Source: Pararhizobium polonicum
GTDB taxonomy: Bacteria > Pseudomonadota > Alphaproteobacteria > Rhizobiales > Rhizobiaceae
Direction: 5' to 3'
Assembly: GCF_001687365.1 (NCBI RefSeq)
Contig: NZ_LGLV01000005.1
Location: 372,001 to 436,000 of the forward strand
Length of the DNA: 64,000 nt
Shown here: positions 8,858-16,041 of the stretch, piece after piece
How the letters are laid out: each line of letters starts with the position of its first letter
Numbering within the stretch: the first letter of the stretch is position 1
The notes under the pieces: generated by a model
Seen by the model: only the letters and a program-made list of their open reading frames with translations
What the model was told of the DNA's origin: nothing
The model's database searches: none
Translations under genes and position numbers: made by a program

Positions 8858-9004
8858 GTGCATTCCGTCTACATTTGGCCCCCCAAGGAGCGCTTTCGTG
8901 CGTCTGCCTTCCAGCGCACTTGCGAAAAAACTCGAGAAAATTTGATGGGAGTGATTGGTTCGCTATTTGGCGGGTATTACATTGGGGGCGTCGAAGATTT
9001 CTGA
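8858..9004 (+). CDS. Candidate small protein (48 aa)
   Basis: A short GTG-initiated frame with AAAGGAAAGG just upstream fills most of the gap between the two HTH genes. It has a basic, aromatic N-terminus (HSVYIWPPKERFRASAFQRT) and a Gly-rich hydrophobic C-terminus (VIGSLFGGYYIGG). It ends 23 bp before the next start. I know no family. Composition and spacing make it credible, but length alone gives weak support. Confidence 0.4.
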   Translation: MHSVYIWPPKERFRASAFQRTCEKTRENLMGVIGSLFGGYYIGGVEDF

Positions 9005-9027
9005 AACTTTTAAAAAGGAGAATACAA

Positions 9028-9240
9028 ATGAAGGAGACCGCAAAGGACACCGTAACTGGTAACAACATCGGCCTAATCACAGGTGCGGCTAATATTGGCA
9101 ATGAAATCGGCATGTCTGCAACTCAGGTATACTCGGCTTTCACTGCCGGACATCTTGGCCCGGTATTTAAGCTTGGCGGAAAGCTTGCTGTTCGCCGGTC
9201 TAAACTTGAGACGTGGATTTCTGCCCTCGAAGCAGCCTGA
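9028..9240 (+). CDS. Second small HTH/excisionase-like protein
   Basis: The 70-residue protein starts with a ribosome binding site AAAAAGGAG and has an HTH-like segment (GAANIGNEIGMSATQVYSAF) followed by GPVFKLGGKLAVRRSKLETW, the wing and helix layout of MerR/AlpA-like DNA-binding domains. It precedes the helicase gene by one base, so the two are probably one operon. It could be a replication initiator accessory or a regulator rather than an excisionase. Confidence 0.7.
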   Translation: MKETAKDTVTGNNIGLITGAANIGNEIGMSATQVYSAFTAGHLGPVFKLGGKLAVRRSKLETWISALEAA

Positions 9241-9241
9241 C

Positions 9242-10570
9242 ATGGGTACCGAATTCAAGTACACGCGAAGCAGGGGCAAAGCCGAACGCTATCCGGCTGA
9301 CGAGATTTTACCTGAGAATGATTATCACGCCGAAGATAGGCGGGAAGTACCCGCTTTAGCGGGCGCAGAGACGGCCCCGGTTTTCGATGGCAATAATGTC
9401 CAGTATTTGTGGGCCGACGACGGTATCTATTCACCCACGGCTGGCCTGACGTTTGCGGACGATCTAATCGAGGGGCTGCTTCCTGAAGTGGGCGTTGGGC
9501 TTTTTACTGGCGCAAGCGGTGCATACAAGACGTTCAACGGGATCAGAGTTTGCGTAGACATTGCTACGGGGCGAGAATTTGCAGGGCATAAAGTCGAGAG
9601 ACCGGGTGGCACGCTTTATCTCGGTTATGAAGGGTTCAATACTATCGAGCCACGTCTATCAGCAGCACTTATCGATATCGGACAGGACCATAAGAAATGG
9701 CCCATAGCAGTCCCGCCAAACCCGGTACGCTTCAATCATGCTACGTCATATGAAGAGCTTGAAAATTCGCTGGTACGGCTTGACGATAGGTTTAGGCGCG
9801 ATTTTGGGGTGCCGCTGGTCTTTGCCTGCATTGATACGGTGGCAGCTTCCGGGTTGATCGAAGACGAATACAATCCGGGACAGTGGCAGACAATGATGTC
9901 GAGACTGTCTGACATTTGCCAGTACATGAGGATGTCAATTGCTGTCGTTGCTCATGCCGGTAAGGATGCCTCAAAGGGTGCTCGTGGATCGTCCGCCAAC
10001 TATGCGGCTGCTGATTATGAGATTAGTTTCAGCGCGGCGCAGGATAAAATCACAGGCGAGACATCGGGTAGACTGATGTCCCTAACTAAGTCCAGAGACG
10101 GGCAATCCTTCCCGATTGCTGCAATGTCGGGTGAGCCGATCTTTGTGGGCAAGACTGAGAAGGGCAAGCACAAGTACGCCATGGCGATGCGCTATGACAC
10201 GTCTCCAGAAGCCATTGCGACCGCAAAGGCAGAGCAGGCGCAGTTTGCTGCAAAGTCTAGCGGACAGGCCAAATCCAGAGCAGACAAGCCCCTGACGCAT
10301 GAGCAGAAGGTGCACAAGCTGCTTTCGGAAACTATCGATAGTGGCGAGGGCATCTATTTCTTCTCGGAGAAAGATGGCCCTAAGACGTTCCTGTCCGAGA
10401 CATGGCTTCAGACCGAATACATGAAAATGGAGGGCATAACGATGGATAGCCCGTCCATCGCCCGTAATTCGGTGTCCAAAGGCTTCAAACGAGCCTTGAC
10501 AAGGTTGCAAACAGATAAAAAAGCAATCGTTGATGGTGGCTCGATTAAGCTACTGAAATCATACGATTAA
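9242..10570 (+). CDS. RepA-like AAA ATPase / replicative helicase
   Basis: This 442-residue protein belongs to the RecA-like hexameric helicase group (plasmid RepA / AAA_25). The P-loop is GASGAYKT at residues 90-97, the S-x-Y-K-T form typical of RepA, and a Walker B-like VFACIDT lies near residue 194. The segment VVAHAGKDASKGARGSS (~236-251) is the characteristic sensor loop. The C-terminal third (330-442) resembles a winged-helix region but has no recognised motif. On small integrative elements such proteins drive autonomous replication after excision. No primase is visible beside it. Confidence 0.85.
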   Translation: MGTEFKYTRSRGKAERYPADEILPENDYHAEDRREVPALAGAETAPVFDGNNVQYLWADDGIYSPTAGLTFADDLIEGLLPEVGVGLFTGASGAYKTFNGIRVCVDIATGREFAGHKVERPGGTLYLGYEGFNTIEPRLSAALIDIGQDHKKWPIAVPPNPVRFNHATSYEELENSLVRLDDRFRRDFGVPLVFACIDTVAASGLIEDEYNPGQWQTMMSRLSDICQYMRMSIAVVAHAGKDASKGARGSSANYAAADYEISFSAAQDKITGETSGRLMSLTKSRDGQSFPIAAMSGEPIFVGKTEKGKHKYAMAMRYDTSPEAIATAKAEQAQFAAKSSGQAKSRADKPLTHEQKVHKLLSETIDSGEGIYFFSEKDGPKTFLSETWLQTEYMKMEGITMDSPSIARNSVSKGFKRALTRLQTDKKAIVDGGSIKLLKSYD

Positions 10571-10577
10571 AATCAAC

Positions 10578-10603
10578 GCGGACATAGACATAGACATGTC
10601 CGC
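10578..10603. repeat. Inverted repeat with GACATA repeats, upstream arm of a possible origin
   Basis: GCGGACAT at 10578-10585 pairs with ATGTCCGC at 10596-10603. The loop holds GACATAGACATAGACAT, and ACATAGACAT occurs again at 10621-10630. It lies just after the helicase gene, where iteron-like repeats or an origin could sit. It could equally be a transcript-end hairpin. Confidence 0.5.
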
Positions 10604-10625
10604 AAGCGATGTCCCACGAGACATA

Positions 10626-10657
10626 GACATGCTCCCCCTAAAGGGGGAGAGCATGTC
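10626..10657 (+). terminator. GC-rich hairpin after the helicase gene
   Basis: GACATGCTCCCCCT (10626-10639) faces AGGGGGAGAGCATGTC (10642-10657), pairing over 14 bp with a two-base bulge. Only TTGTCT follows, so termination is plausible but weak. Together with the 10578 repeat it forms a palindrome-rich region. Confidence 0.5.
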
Positions 10658-10700
10658 TTGTCTACGGTCTCAGCGCGCAACGAAACAAAGGAGAATGAAT

Positions 10701-10967
10701 ATGGCAAAGAAAAAGAAGAAGCTAATTAAGCGGTGCATTGAAACCATTCGGTCGATGCCTGGGATTGATATGAGCGATGCCGCCCAACTGAAAAAGGCAA
10801 TCGAGTTTGCAAAGACTGTGAAGCTATCGCCGGATGACATTCACAAGATGATCTACAAGGCAGGCGATTACTGCCCCCGGCGATACGACTATTGGGGAGA
10901 GGTGTTCTACGTCGCCAAGAATGAGGAGGCGCGCACGGCTCGCGGGCTTGAGTTGATGCGCCTGTAA
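10701..10967 (+). CDS. Small basic hypothetical protein
   Basis: An 88-residue protein with a strongly basic start (AKKKKKLIKRCIETI) and a C-terminal GDYCPRRYDYWGEVFYVAKN segment. AAAGGAG lies eight bases before the ATG at 10701; another ATG at 10695 is in the same frame but too close to that site. I do not recognise the family. Basic charge suggests DNA or RNA contact. It lies downstream of the putative origin region. Confidence 0.6.
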   Translation: MAKKKKKLIKRCIETIRSMPGIDMSDAAQLKKAIEFAKTVKLSPDDIHKMIYKAGDYCPRRYDYWGEVFYVAKNEEARTARGLELMRL

Positions 10968-10989
10968 GGCCAGCAGAGCCAAAGAGCGC

Positions 10990-11136
10990 ATGGACGAGGA
11001 TGCGGCGTGCGTTGCACGCTACTTCCCGCCATCCGCATACGGGACGTGCTCTTGCCATTCGAGGGGCAAGGCGATGGGCCATACTCAGGGAGGGCCTTGG
11101 AAATGTGAAAATGAAACAGAAGGAGAACATAAATGA
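10990..11136 (+). CDS. Candidate cysteine-rich small protein (48 aa)
   Basis: An ATG at 10990 opens a 48-codon frame ending in TGA at 11134-11136, which overlaps the next gene's ATG by ATGA. The product has four Cys (residues 7, 20, 22, 39) and a His at 23, so it could bind a metal. Its ribosome binding site (AAAGAG) is modest. The tight overlap supports reality; without homologues this stays tentative. Confidence 0.45.
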   Translation: MDEDAACVARYFPPSAYGTCSCHSRGKAMGHTQGGPWKCENETEGEHK

Positions 11137-11486
11137 ACGCTCAGATAGACAAGAAATTTTATGCGCTGAAAGGGCCTGCGGATCGTTCCCTTTGCGGAAC
11201 CGCAGCCATCCCGCATTGGAGGTATCCCGGAAAGACCCTGCCTTGGAATGCAAGCTGCAAGTGCTGGATCGATATGCACGAGTACAACCGCACCCAACAG
11301 ATCGGCCATCTTTACGTGATTGGACATACCACGGACATGGAAGGCGTTATTGCACTGTTCCAGAATATCGATCCAGCAGTGCGCGGCATCATGACCTACT
11401 CGGAGGGCATGCGCGATACCCTTTACCGGCTCGATGACGGCAAGTGGCGGGCCTTTGATATTCGACAAGAGCGCAAGGCAGCGTAA
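11133..11486 (+). CDS. Hypothetical protein of the mobile element
   Basis: A 117-residue soluble protein with AAGGAG seven bases before the ATG. Visible features are KGPADRSLCGTAAIPHWR, a CKCWIDMHEYNR segment, a beta-rich IGHLYVIGHTTDMEGVIAL and a C-terminal DTLYRLDDGKWRAFDIRQ. I do not recognise a family. No membrane or secretion signal is seen. It belongs to the run of small genes downstream of the helicase. Confidence 0.6.
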   Translation: MNAQIDKKFYALKGPADRSLCGTAAIPHWRYPGKTLPWNASCKCWIDMHEYNRTQQIGHLYVIGHTTDMEGVIALFQNIDPAVRGIMTYSEGMRDTLYRLDDGKWRAFDIRQERKAA

Positions 11487-11708
11487 CCAGTTTGGGCTGT
11501 GCGCTTGGGCCGTTTTTGCTTCCCCAATGAGAAGAACGGGCAGAAACAAGCCCCTTGGGGCGCGTAGGCATCCTTTGCCCATCGCGTAGCATCACTAGAA
11601 TTCAGCGAACAATCACACAATCCTGAAGGGCTCTGCTGAAGAGTCTGCCCTTGCGCATGATGAGTGCAGCACTGGAGACGGATTAAAACAATGAGAGGAA
11701 TATGACAA

Positions 11709-12215
11709 ATGACTAACAAAGAGAAGATCGCCGCCTTAGCTGAAACCTATACTGATACCGTAATTCAATTTTACCGTGACAAAAGGAACTCTGGAATTAC
11801 GCCAACCAACTCCGAAATATTGGCAGCTTGCTCGCTCCCGACAAACTTAGGGAATGTTGAAAATGAGGCCGCCCTGATCATCTTCACGGTCACGCAGCTT
11901 GTCGATGCTGATATGAACACTGCCCCCAAAGCTGAGAACACTGTCAAGTCAAGCGATGAATGGCAACGGCGCAGGGCTCGGCTAGCTGAGATTGAAACGA
12001 AAGCAACAGAAGCACGTCGTCAGGCCCGCATCAAAGAGCTTCGGGCTGACAATGAAGCGCAGGCCAGACAAAAGGCGGCTGACCTCAAGATGGCTGAGCA
12101 CTTAGAGCAAAGCAGACAGAGGCAGGCAGTGGCCGCAGAGAGGGCTAAGCTCGATGTACAGCTAGCGGCGCAGCAGAAATTACGGATGCAGTCTTTCCCG
12201 ATCCCGCGAGGCTGA
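11709..12215 (+). CDS. Coiled-coil hypothetical protein
   Basis: The 168-residue product has a folded-looking N-terminal part (residues 1-75, IAALAETYTDTVIQFYRD, then NSEILAACSLPTNLG) and a long charged helix from ~80 to 160 rich in Ala, Arg, Glu and Gln, which should form a coiled coil. GAGAGGAA lies upstream of the ATG. A strong terminator follows, so it ends the rightward operon. Family unknown; structural or regulatory roles are both possible. Confidence 0.62.
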   Translation: MTNKEKIAALAETYTDTVIQFYRDKRNSGITPTNSEILAACSLPTNLGNVENEAALIIFTVTQLVDADMNTAPKAENTVKSSDEWQRRRARLAEIETKATEARRQARIKELRADNEAQARQKAADLKMAEHLEQSRQRQAVAAERAKLDVQLAAQQKLRMQSFPIPRG

Positions 12216-12240
12216 TGCTTCTTTAATGAATGAAAATGCT

Positions 12241-12272
12241 AAGGGCTGCATCGAAAGGTGCGGCCTTTTTTT
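12241..12272 (+). terminator. Intrinsic terminator closing the rightward operon
   Basis: GGGCTGCA pairs with TGCGGCC (one G-U) around a TCGAAAGG loop, followed by seven T. It ends the int-to-coiled-coil gene run. Confidence 0.75.
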
Positions 12273-12519
12273 GTGCGTCCGGTCGAATGCGAAAGGATCA
12301 TGCGTCACGCAAGCAAAGTTTACATTAGCCTCATCTAAAGGGGGCGGGCCTTTTGATGTCTGGCGAGATGCGTTTCCCGCATACCGGCGGGACTGCTAAT
12401 TAAGCATTCCTGCATAATGGAAAGATTTCGTATAACGATTTGTAATAATATTACGTCTGACAGCTTTCAGGGTGTCGGTTTGCCCCATCTGAGCGAGCTG
12501 TCAGCTCAATAGGGGGTGC

Positions 12520-12610
12520 TTTGACACAGCGTTGCCCTACAGCACGTTCTGTAGCGCGAAATGATCCATGCATCATGCCAGCCCAGACGACTCTCCGCGA
12601 CTCTGTGGCG
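12520..12610 (+). repeat. Left copy of degenerate direct repeat flanking the PemK-like gene
   Basis: The segment aligns to 13399-13492 with the same start (TTTGAC-CAG) and a near-identical core: positions 12554-12585 match 13433-13464 at 29 of 32 bases, including CATCATGCCAGCCCA. The outer parts are more diverged. It could be a recombinase crossover-site array or a duplicated non-coding element. Confidence 0.6.
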
Positions 12611-12732
12611 GTTCACTGATATAGGCCGTCTGTATAAGCGCCCTGCATCAGAACACTGTTATGCCACTTGACGTAACATACGTAAGGACATAAGTTATCA
12701 GCGTTCCCACTAGCTGGGCTTGAGACTACCGC

Positions 12733-12767
12733 ACCCCCGGCAGGAAACTGCGCGGGGGTTTTGTTTT
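12733..12767 (+). terminator. Rightward terminator facing the PemK-like gene
   Basis: CCCCCGGCAG / CTGCGCGGGGG with a GAAA loop and one bulged base is followed by TTTTGTTTT. The T-run is on the + strand and abuts the stop of the leftward PemK-like gene, so it mainly serves a rightward transcript. Confidence 0.7.
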
Positions 12768-13188
12768 AGATCAGCAATGCATGTTTGACGCAAGCTTTCA
12801 CAATTGCGAAGTCCTCAGCCGTTAGGCTAGGCGACAGAAACTTTCCCTTCAGCTGAACCCGATCCAGTCTAGCGTAGCTAACCGTGGTAACCATGTCGCC
12901 CTTTACCCACGAATGCTCATCGCCACCCAGAAACGGGTAAGTACCTGCTAAAATGCAGTGGTGGTGATTTTTGGCAGGCTTTGGCTCTTTTGTACTTAGC
13001 GGAACCACCACGCAAGTGCCGTACTTGCTGACGCCGGGAGTCATCACAATTACGAACCTATTCTTGGTCATCTCCGGTGCCACCGATAGCGGCCCCGCCA
13101 TCACTCCCGGTGCGACAATATCAGTCAGAACTGGCCCGAAGTTGCACATCAGTACCATACTAGGAACGGGTATGAATGTTATTGCCAT
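12766..13188 (-). CDS. PemK/MazF-like toxin-family protein
   Basis: The 140-residue protein resembles the PemK/MazF ribonuclease fold: a RFVIVMTPG strand, CVVVPLSTKEP with the conserved Ser/Thr after the Pro, and a late WVKGDMVTTVSYARLDRV strand pair. MazF-type toxins cut mRNA and are normally encoded after an antitoxin. The ATG at 13188 has GGAG seven bases upstream; longer forms have none. No antitoxin gene is visible on either side, and the N-terminal ~40 residues are longer than in classic MazF. It may be a solitary or non-toxic relative. Confidence 0.72.
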   Translation of the reverse strand: MAITFIPVPSMVLMCNFGPVLTDIVAPGVMAGPLSVAPEMTKNRFVIVMTPGVSKYGTCVVVPLSTKEPKPAKNHHHCILAGTYPFLGGDEHSWVKGDMVTTVSYARLDRVQLKGKFLSPSLTAEDFAIVKACVKHALLI

Positions 13189-13621
13189 GAAGTACTCCGT
13201 AGCCGCCGCTCTAATCCTCCTCTGTCGGTCACCGATGATGAGTATTTTGAGGTATTTTCGAACAGTTAAATGAAAGGGAGTGGTCGTTTTGATTCCGTAA
13301 CTTGTGCAAATTCTGCGTGCAAACGCTAAATATAGTATCAACAACTTGCTTACGTCCGCCCACGCATTGAGTGGGCATATCGGATCGAGTAGGGCCAGTT
13401 TGACTCAGAGCCGCTCGCGGGCGCGAATTCAGGCGCGAGATGATCAATCCATCATGCCAGCCCAAGAAGGCTATGTGTGAGTCTGTATGGCGATCTATGC
13501 AATGCGGGGGGTACCCTTCCCAGATAGCCAGTTTGAAAGCCAATCGCAGCAAATCGACTTCCTAAAAATTAGAGCCTGAATTTCAAATCCGAGTCCAGCT
13601 CTTCGAGCCGGGCTTGAGCCA
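13189..13621. other. Gene-free stretch with right copy of the degenerate repeat
   Basis: No credible gene is seen in these 433 bp. They hold the promoter side of the PemK-like gene and the right copy of the duplication (13399-13492). An AT-rich run (13230-13345) with TATAGTATC may contain promoters. Confidence 0.5.
13399..13492 (+). repeat. Right copy of degenerate direct repeat flanking the PemK-like gene
   Basis: Partner of 12520-12610 in the same orientation, about 880 bp away, with the PemK-like gene between. The best conserved block is 13433-13464. It lies about 130 bp downstream of the end of the serine recombinase gene. Confidence 0.6.
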
Positions 13622-14164
13622 TCACCCAAGATAGCGATAAACGCTAGCTCGACCGATGCCCAACTGAGCGGCAATGGCAGAAGCACCCATCCCCGTCGCG
13701 GCCAGTGCCTTGACCTGATCAGCGTCAATGCTGGCTTTCCTGCCCTTGTAGACGCCTTCAGCCTTTGCCTTGGCAATCCCTTCAAGCTGGCGCTCTTTGC
13801 GGATGGCGGTTTCAAACTCAGCGAACACGCCAAGCATCTGAAGAAACGCACGGCCAGCCGGGGTCGAAGTGTCGATAGGCTGCTCGGTTGCCTTTAGGGC
13901 GATGCCCTTGCTTTCCAGCGTCTGAACGATTTTAGAAAGGTCAGCAATTGAGCGGGCAAGACGGTCAATGCGCGTCACCATGATGGTGTCACCGGATCGG
14001 GCAAAAGAGATCAACGTCTCCAATTCGTCGCGGCCTTCGGTTGTTGTGCCAGATTTCTTTTCGGAACGGATGACGGTTGCCCCGGCAGCGCGAAGGGCGT
14101 CTTCCTGAATGCGCAAATCCTGATCTGTAGTCGATACTCGCGCGTAACCGAAAATCTCTGTCAT
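13622..14164 (-). CDS. Serine recombinase (resolvase/invertase family)
   Basis: The 180-residue protein has the small serine recombinase layout: catalytic Ser11 in YARVSTTDQD, the TRIDRLARS motif (residues 64-72) with active-site arginines, a long dimerisation helix (FAEFETAIRKERQLEGIAKA), and a C-terminal HTH (DADQVKALAATGMGASAIAA to GRASVYRYL). Relatives resolve transposon cointegrates or invert DNA segments. It has no transposase partner here. The degenerate direct repeats at 12520 and 13399 are possible substrates, but known res sites usually lie upstream of the gene, whereas these lie downstream. Confidence 0.92.
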   Translation of the reverse strand: MTEIFGYARVSTTDQDLRIQEDALRAAGATVIRSEKKSGTTTEGRDELETLISFARSGDTIMVTRIDRLARSIADLSKIVQTLESKGIALKATEQPIDTSTPAGRAFLQMLGVFAEFETAIRKERQLEGIAKAKAEGVYKGRKASIDADQVKALAATGMGASAIAAQLGIGRASVYRYLG

Positions 14165-14372
14165 GTTCTTTGCCCTCGCTTCGCGTGTCTCATTTGCCTC
14201 TAGACCCTTCCTTGGTACTGTCTTGCAAATAAGAAAGCAATCCTATTGAGACGGGAAAAGTGTCTTACGGAAATGTTTTGTGGGGGTATACCTGAATGAG
14301 ACACGGAAGTGACTGGCGGGGTTAGGCGGATAGCCGGGCTAAGTTCGCAGGCAAGCCCCTTGAGGCTCGGCG

Positions 14373-14642
14373 TCAGCGGAAAGGGCCGTTTCGCGCCTCG
14401 TCTGCCCGATCTTGTTCAAGCGCGTCCTGAAAGCGCTCTTCCGCGCTCTGAGGCTTAGCGAGGATTGGCGATATGGCGGTGTCCCAAACATATTTCTGCT
14501 TTGGCGATAAACTGGCTATCCCGTGATCGACAACAAACAGTGCAATGCCAAGCTCCTTCTCTTTTTCATCAAAAAAGCCTAGGTCGCGGGCATTCTCAAT
14601 CCGACTGTTCAACTCGAAATCGATGTGGTCATTTGATCCCAT
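14373..14642 (-). CDS. Small hypothetical protein of the mobile element
   Basis: An 89-residue acidic protein (MGSNDHIDFELNSRIENAR, then GIALFVVDHGIASLSPKQK, and a C-terminal RFQDALEQDRADEARNG). The ATG at 14642 has GGAGAG seven bases upstream. I do not know the family; the compact single-domain look and the mobile context suggest a regulatory or antitoxin-like role, without direct support. It overlaps the end of a possible upstream gene (14629-14892). Confidence 0.6.
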   Translation of the reverse strand: MGSNDHIDFELNSRIENARDLGFFDEKEKELGIALFVVDHGIASLSPKQKYVWDTAISPILAKPQSAEERFQDALEQDRADEARNGPFR

Positions 14643-14892
14643 GATGCTCTCCAGATGCCAATATGCGAGTCGCCAGCATCCTATTGAATGACTCCGCGCG
14701 CAAGGTGACCGGAAGGCGTTTAAGCGCGTCATCAAACGCTACACTGCGGACGGCAATCCAATCGGAGGATGGAGAGGGCGGGGAGAGGCAAGCCTGAAAG
14801 GCGCGGCAGGCATCCTTGGCCGTGCTCCGCGTGGTCTCTGCGCCCGCTATCGCGTGGGAGCTTCCCGCCCGTTCGGCAGCGGGCTTTTTCAA
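14629..14892 (-). CDS. Possible hypothetical protein, start uncertain
   Basis: An 87-codon frame starting at TTG. Its C-terminal half (WIAVRSVAFDDALKRLPVTL, then RAESFNRMLATRILASGEHH) looks protein-like, while the first ~40 residues are of low complexity and overlap a terminator-like hairpin on the other strand. Its stop overlaps the next gene by 14 bp, as in coupled genes. A start inside the frame is possible but no ATG with a good ribosome binding site is seen. Confidence 0.4.
   Translation of the reverse strand: MKKPAAERAGSSHAIAGAETTRSTAKDACRAFQACLSPPSPSSDWIAVRSVAFDDALKRLPVTLRAESFNRMLATRILASGEHHGIK
14864..14889 (+). terminator. Terminator-like hairpin near the right end of the element
   Basis: CCCGC pairs with GCGGG with an inner CCG/CGG and is followed by CTTTTTC on the + strand. 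It could stop transcripts running out of the element toward the tRNA gene. Confidence 0.45.
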
Positions 14893-14925
14893 TCTGCTTT
14901 CATGCAGGCGAGATAAGACGCTCTT

Positions 14926-14956
14926 GGCTACAGTGTGGCTATAATTTTTATAGCCA
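14926..14956. promoter_or_regulatory. Candidate right-end recombinase arm sites
   Basis: TGGCTATA at 14936-14943 and TATAGCCA at 14949-14956 form an 8-bp inverted repeat with a 5-nt spacer. The preceding GGCTACAGT (14926-14934) repeats the block found beside int at 6791. It lies about 33 bp inside the right attachment repeat. Confidence 0.45.
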
Positions 14957-14988
14957 GTTCACTCATTGGGGGCTAAGTGATTGAAAGT

Positions 14989-15067
<79 letters not shown>

Positions 15068-15262
15068 AACCGAAAAGAGCCGTATATAATCGGGACTTGA
15101 GGCGCAAGCCCTGATTTTGGAAAAGGTGAGAAATCGGCGGAAAAAGCGGGGGAGCTTTGCGCTGCGGCCGCTCGCGGCGCAATCGGTCCGGCAGCGACAA
15201 ATTTTCCCGGGCTTAAAGTTTTCGGCAATCCCTTGCCCCGATAATGCGGTGGCGAATCAGGG

Positions 15263-15949
15263 ATGCAGACGATGGCGAAGACAGCGGCCAGAAAAGGCCA
15301 GAAGCGGCGGACAAGCCGGAAGCAATCGAAGGGCAGCATGTGGCCGTGGTATCTGGCCGGTGTGCTGTCGATCGGCGCGGCGGTCGGCTATGAGCACCGG
15401 GCCGAGATCATGCCGATGGCAGCCCCCTTTTACACGGCGTCGATCGCCAAGCCGCGGCCTGTGGAAAAACAGCCGGCTGTGGAAAGACGTGTCGAGAAAA
15501 CCCAGCCAGTCGCAAAGCCCGCACTGGCGATGCCGGCGATACGTCCGGCCGGGCAGCCGCCTGTGGATGTGGCTTCGCTGAAAACCGTTGGCGAAGAGAA
15601 GGCTGTTGGCGGCAAGCCGGGCGCTTTCTACTTCTGCACGGAGACGTTGGAAAATTGCGTCGTCGATGGCGGCACCTTCTGGTACGGGCGGCGCAAAGTC
15701 CAGATCGCCGATATCCAGGCGCCGAGGATCAAGCAGGCCAAATGCGACAACGAGCGCAAGCTCGGCTCACTGGCGAAAAAGCGGCTGTGGGAAATCCTCA
15801 ATGCCGGCGATGTCCAGCTGGCAGGCGCCTCGGGCGCGGATGCCAGGGTGACGGTCGGGCAGGGGCGCTCGATCGGCGATATGCTCGTTTCCGAGGGGTT
15901 AGCCCACCGCCGGGCGGACGGCAAACAGGGCTGGTGCGCGCAGGGCTGA
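15263..15949 (+). CDS. Membrane-anchored thermonuclease-like (SNase-fold) protein
   Basis: The product has a basic N-terminus, one transmembrane segment (MWPWYLAGVLSIGAAVGY, residues ~26-43), a Pro/Lys-rich linker (~60-110), and a C-terminal SNase-like domain (CVVDGGTFWYGRRKVQIADI, APRIKQAKCDNERKLGSLAK). Staphylococcal-type nucleases cut DNA and RNA with Ca2+, but the usual DGDT motif reads DGGT here, so activity is uncertain. Similar proteins are widespread in rhizobia. An ATG at 15272 is an alternative start. It is the first native gene right of the tRNA-Pro element. Confidence 0.78.
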   Translation: MQTMAKTAARKGQKRRTSRKQSKGSMWPWYLAGVLSIGAAVGYEHRAEIMPMAAPFYTASIAKPRPVEKQPAVERRVEKTQPVAKPALAMPAIRPAGQPPVDVASLKTVGEEKAVGGKPGAFYFCTETLENCVVDGGTFWYGRRKVQIADIQAPRIKQAKCDNERKLGSLAKKRLWEILNAGDVQLAGASGADARVTVGQGRSIGDMLVSEGLAHRRADGKQGWCAQG

Positions 15950-16041
15950 TTGCAGCGTTGTGCCGGGCATCCGACGTGTTGCCGCCGTCTGGATGAGAAT
16001 GCGCCGGCAGGGCCTCGAAGGTTGCTGAAAAGAGGGGCGGG

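Larger units (their letters stand above)
12216..12765. other. Gene-free stretch with left copy of a degenerate repeat
   Basis: I see no credible gene in these 550 bp. They hold the operon terminator (12241-12272), the left copy of a degenerate ~91-bp duplication (12520-12610), and a rightward terminator at 12733-12767 with no gene before it on the + strand. A non-coding transcript between about 12300 and 12768 would explain that terminator. Confidence 0.5.

Noticed and set aside
8710..9027. Upstream extension of the second HTH protein to 8710
   Set aside because: The longer frame overlaps the first HTH gene and reads as its shadow; the ATG at 9028 has AAAAAGGAG directly upstream.
11085..11582. 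165-codon minus-strand frame in the element
   Set aside because: Overlaps a + strand gene with a better ribosome binding site and has no motif.
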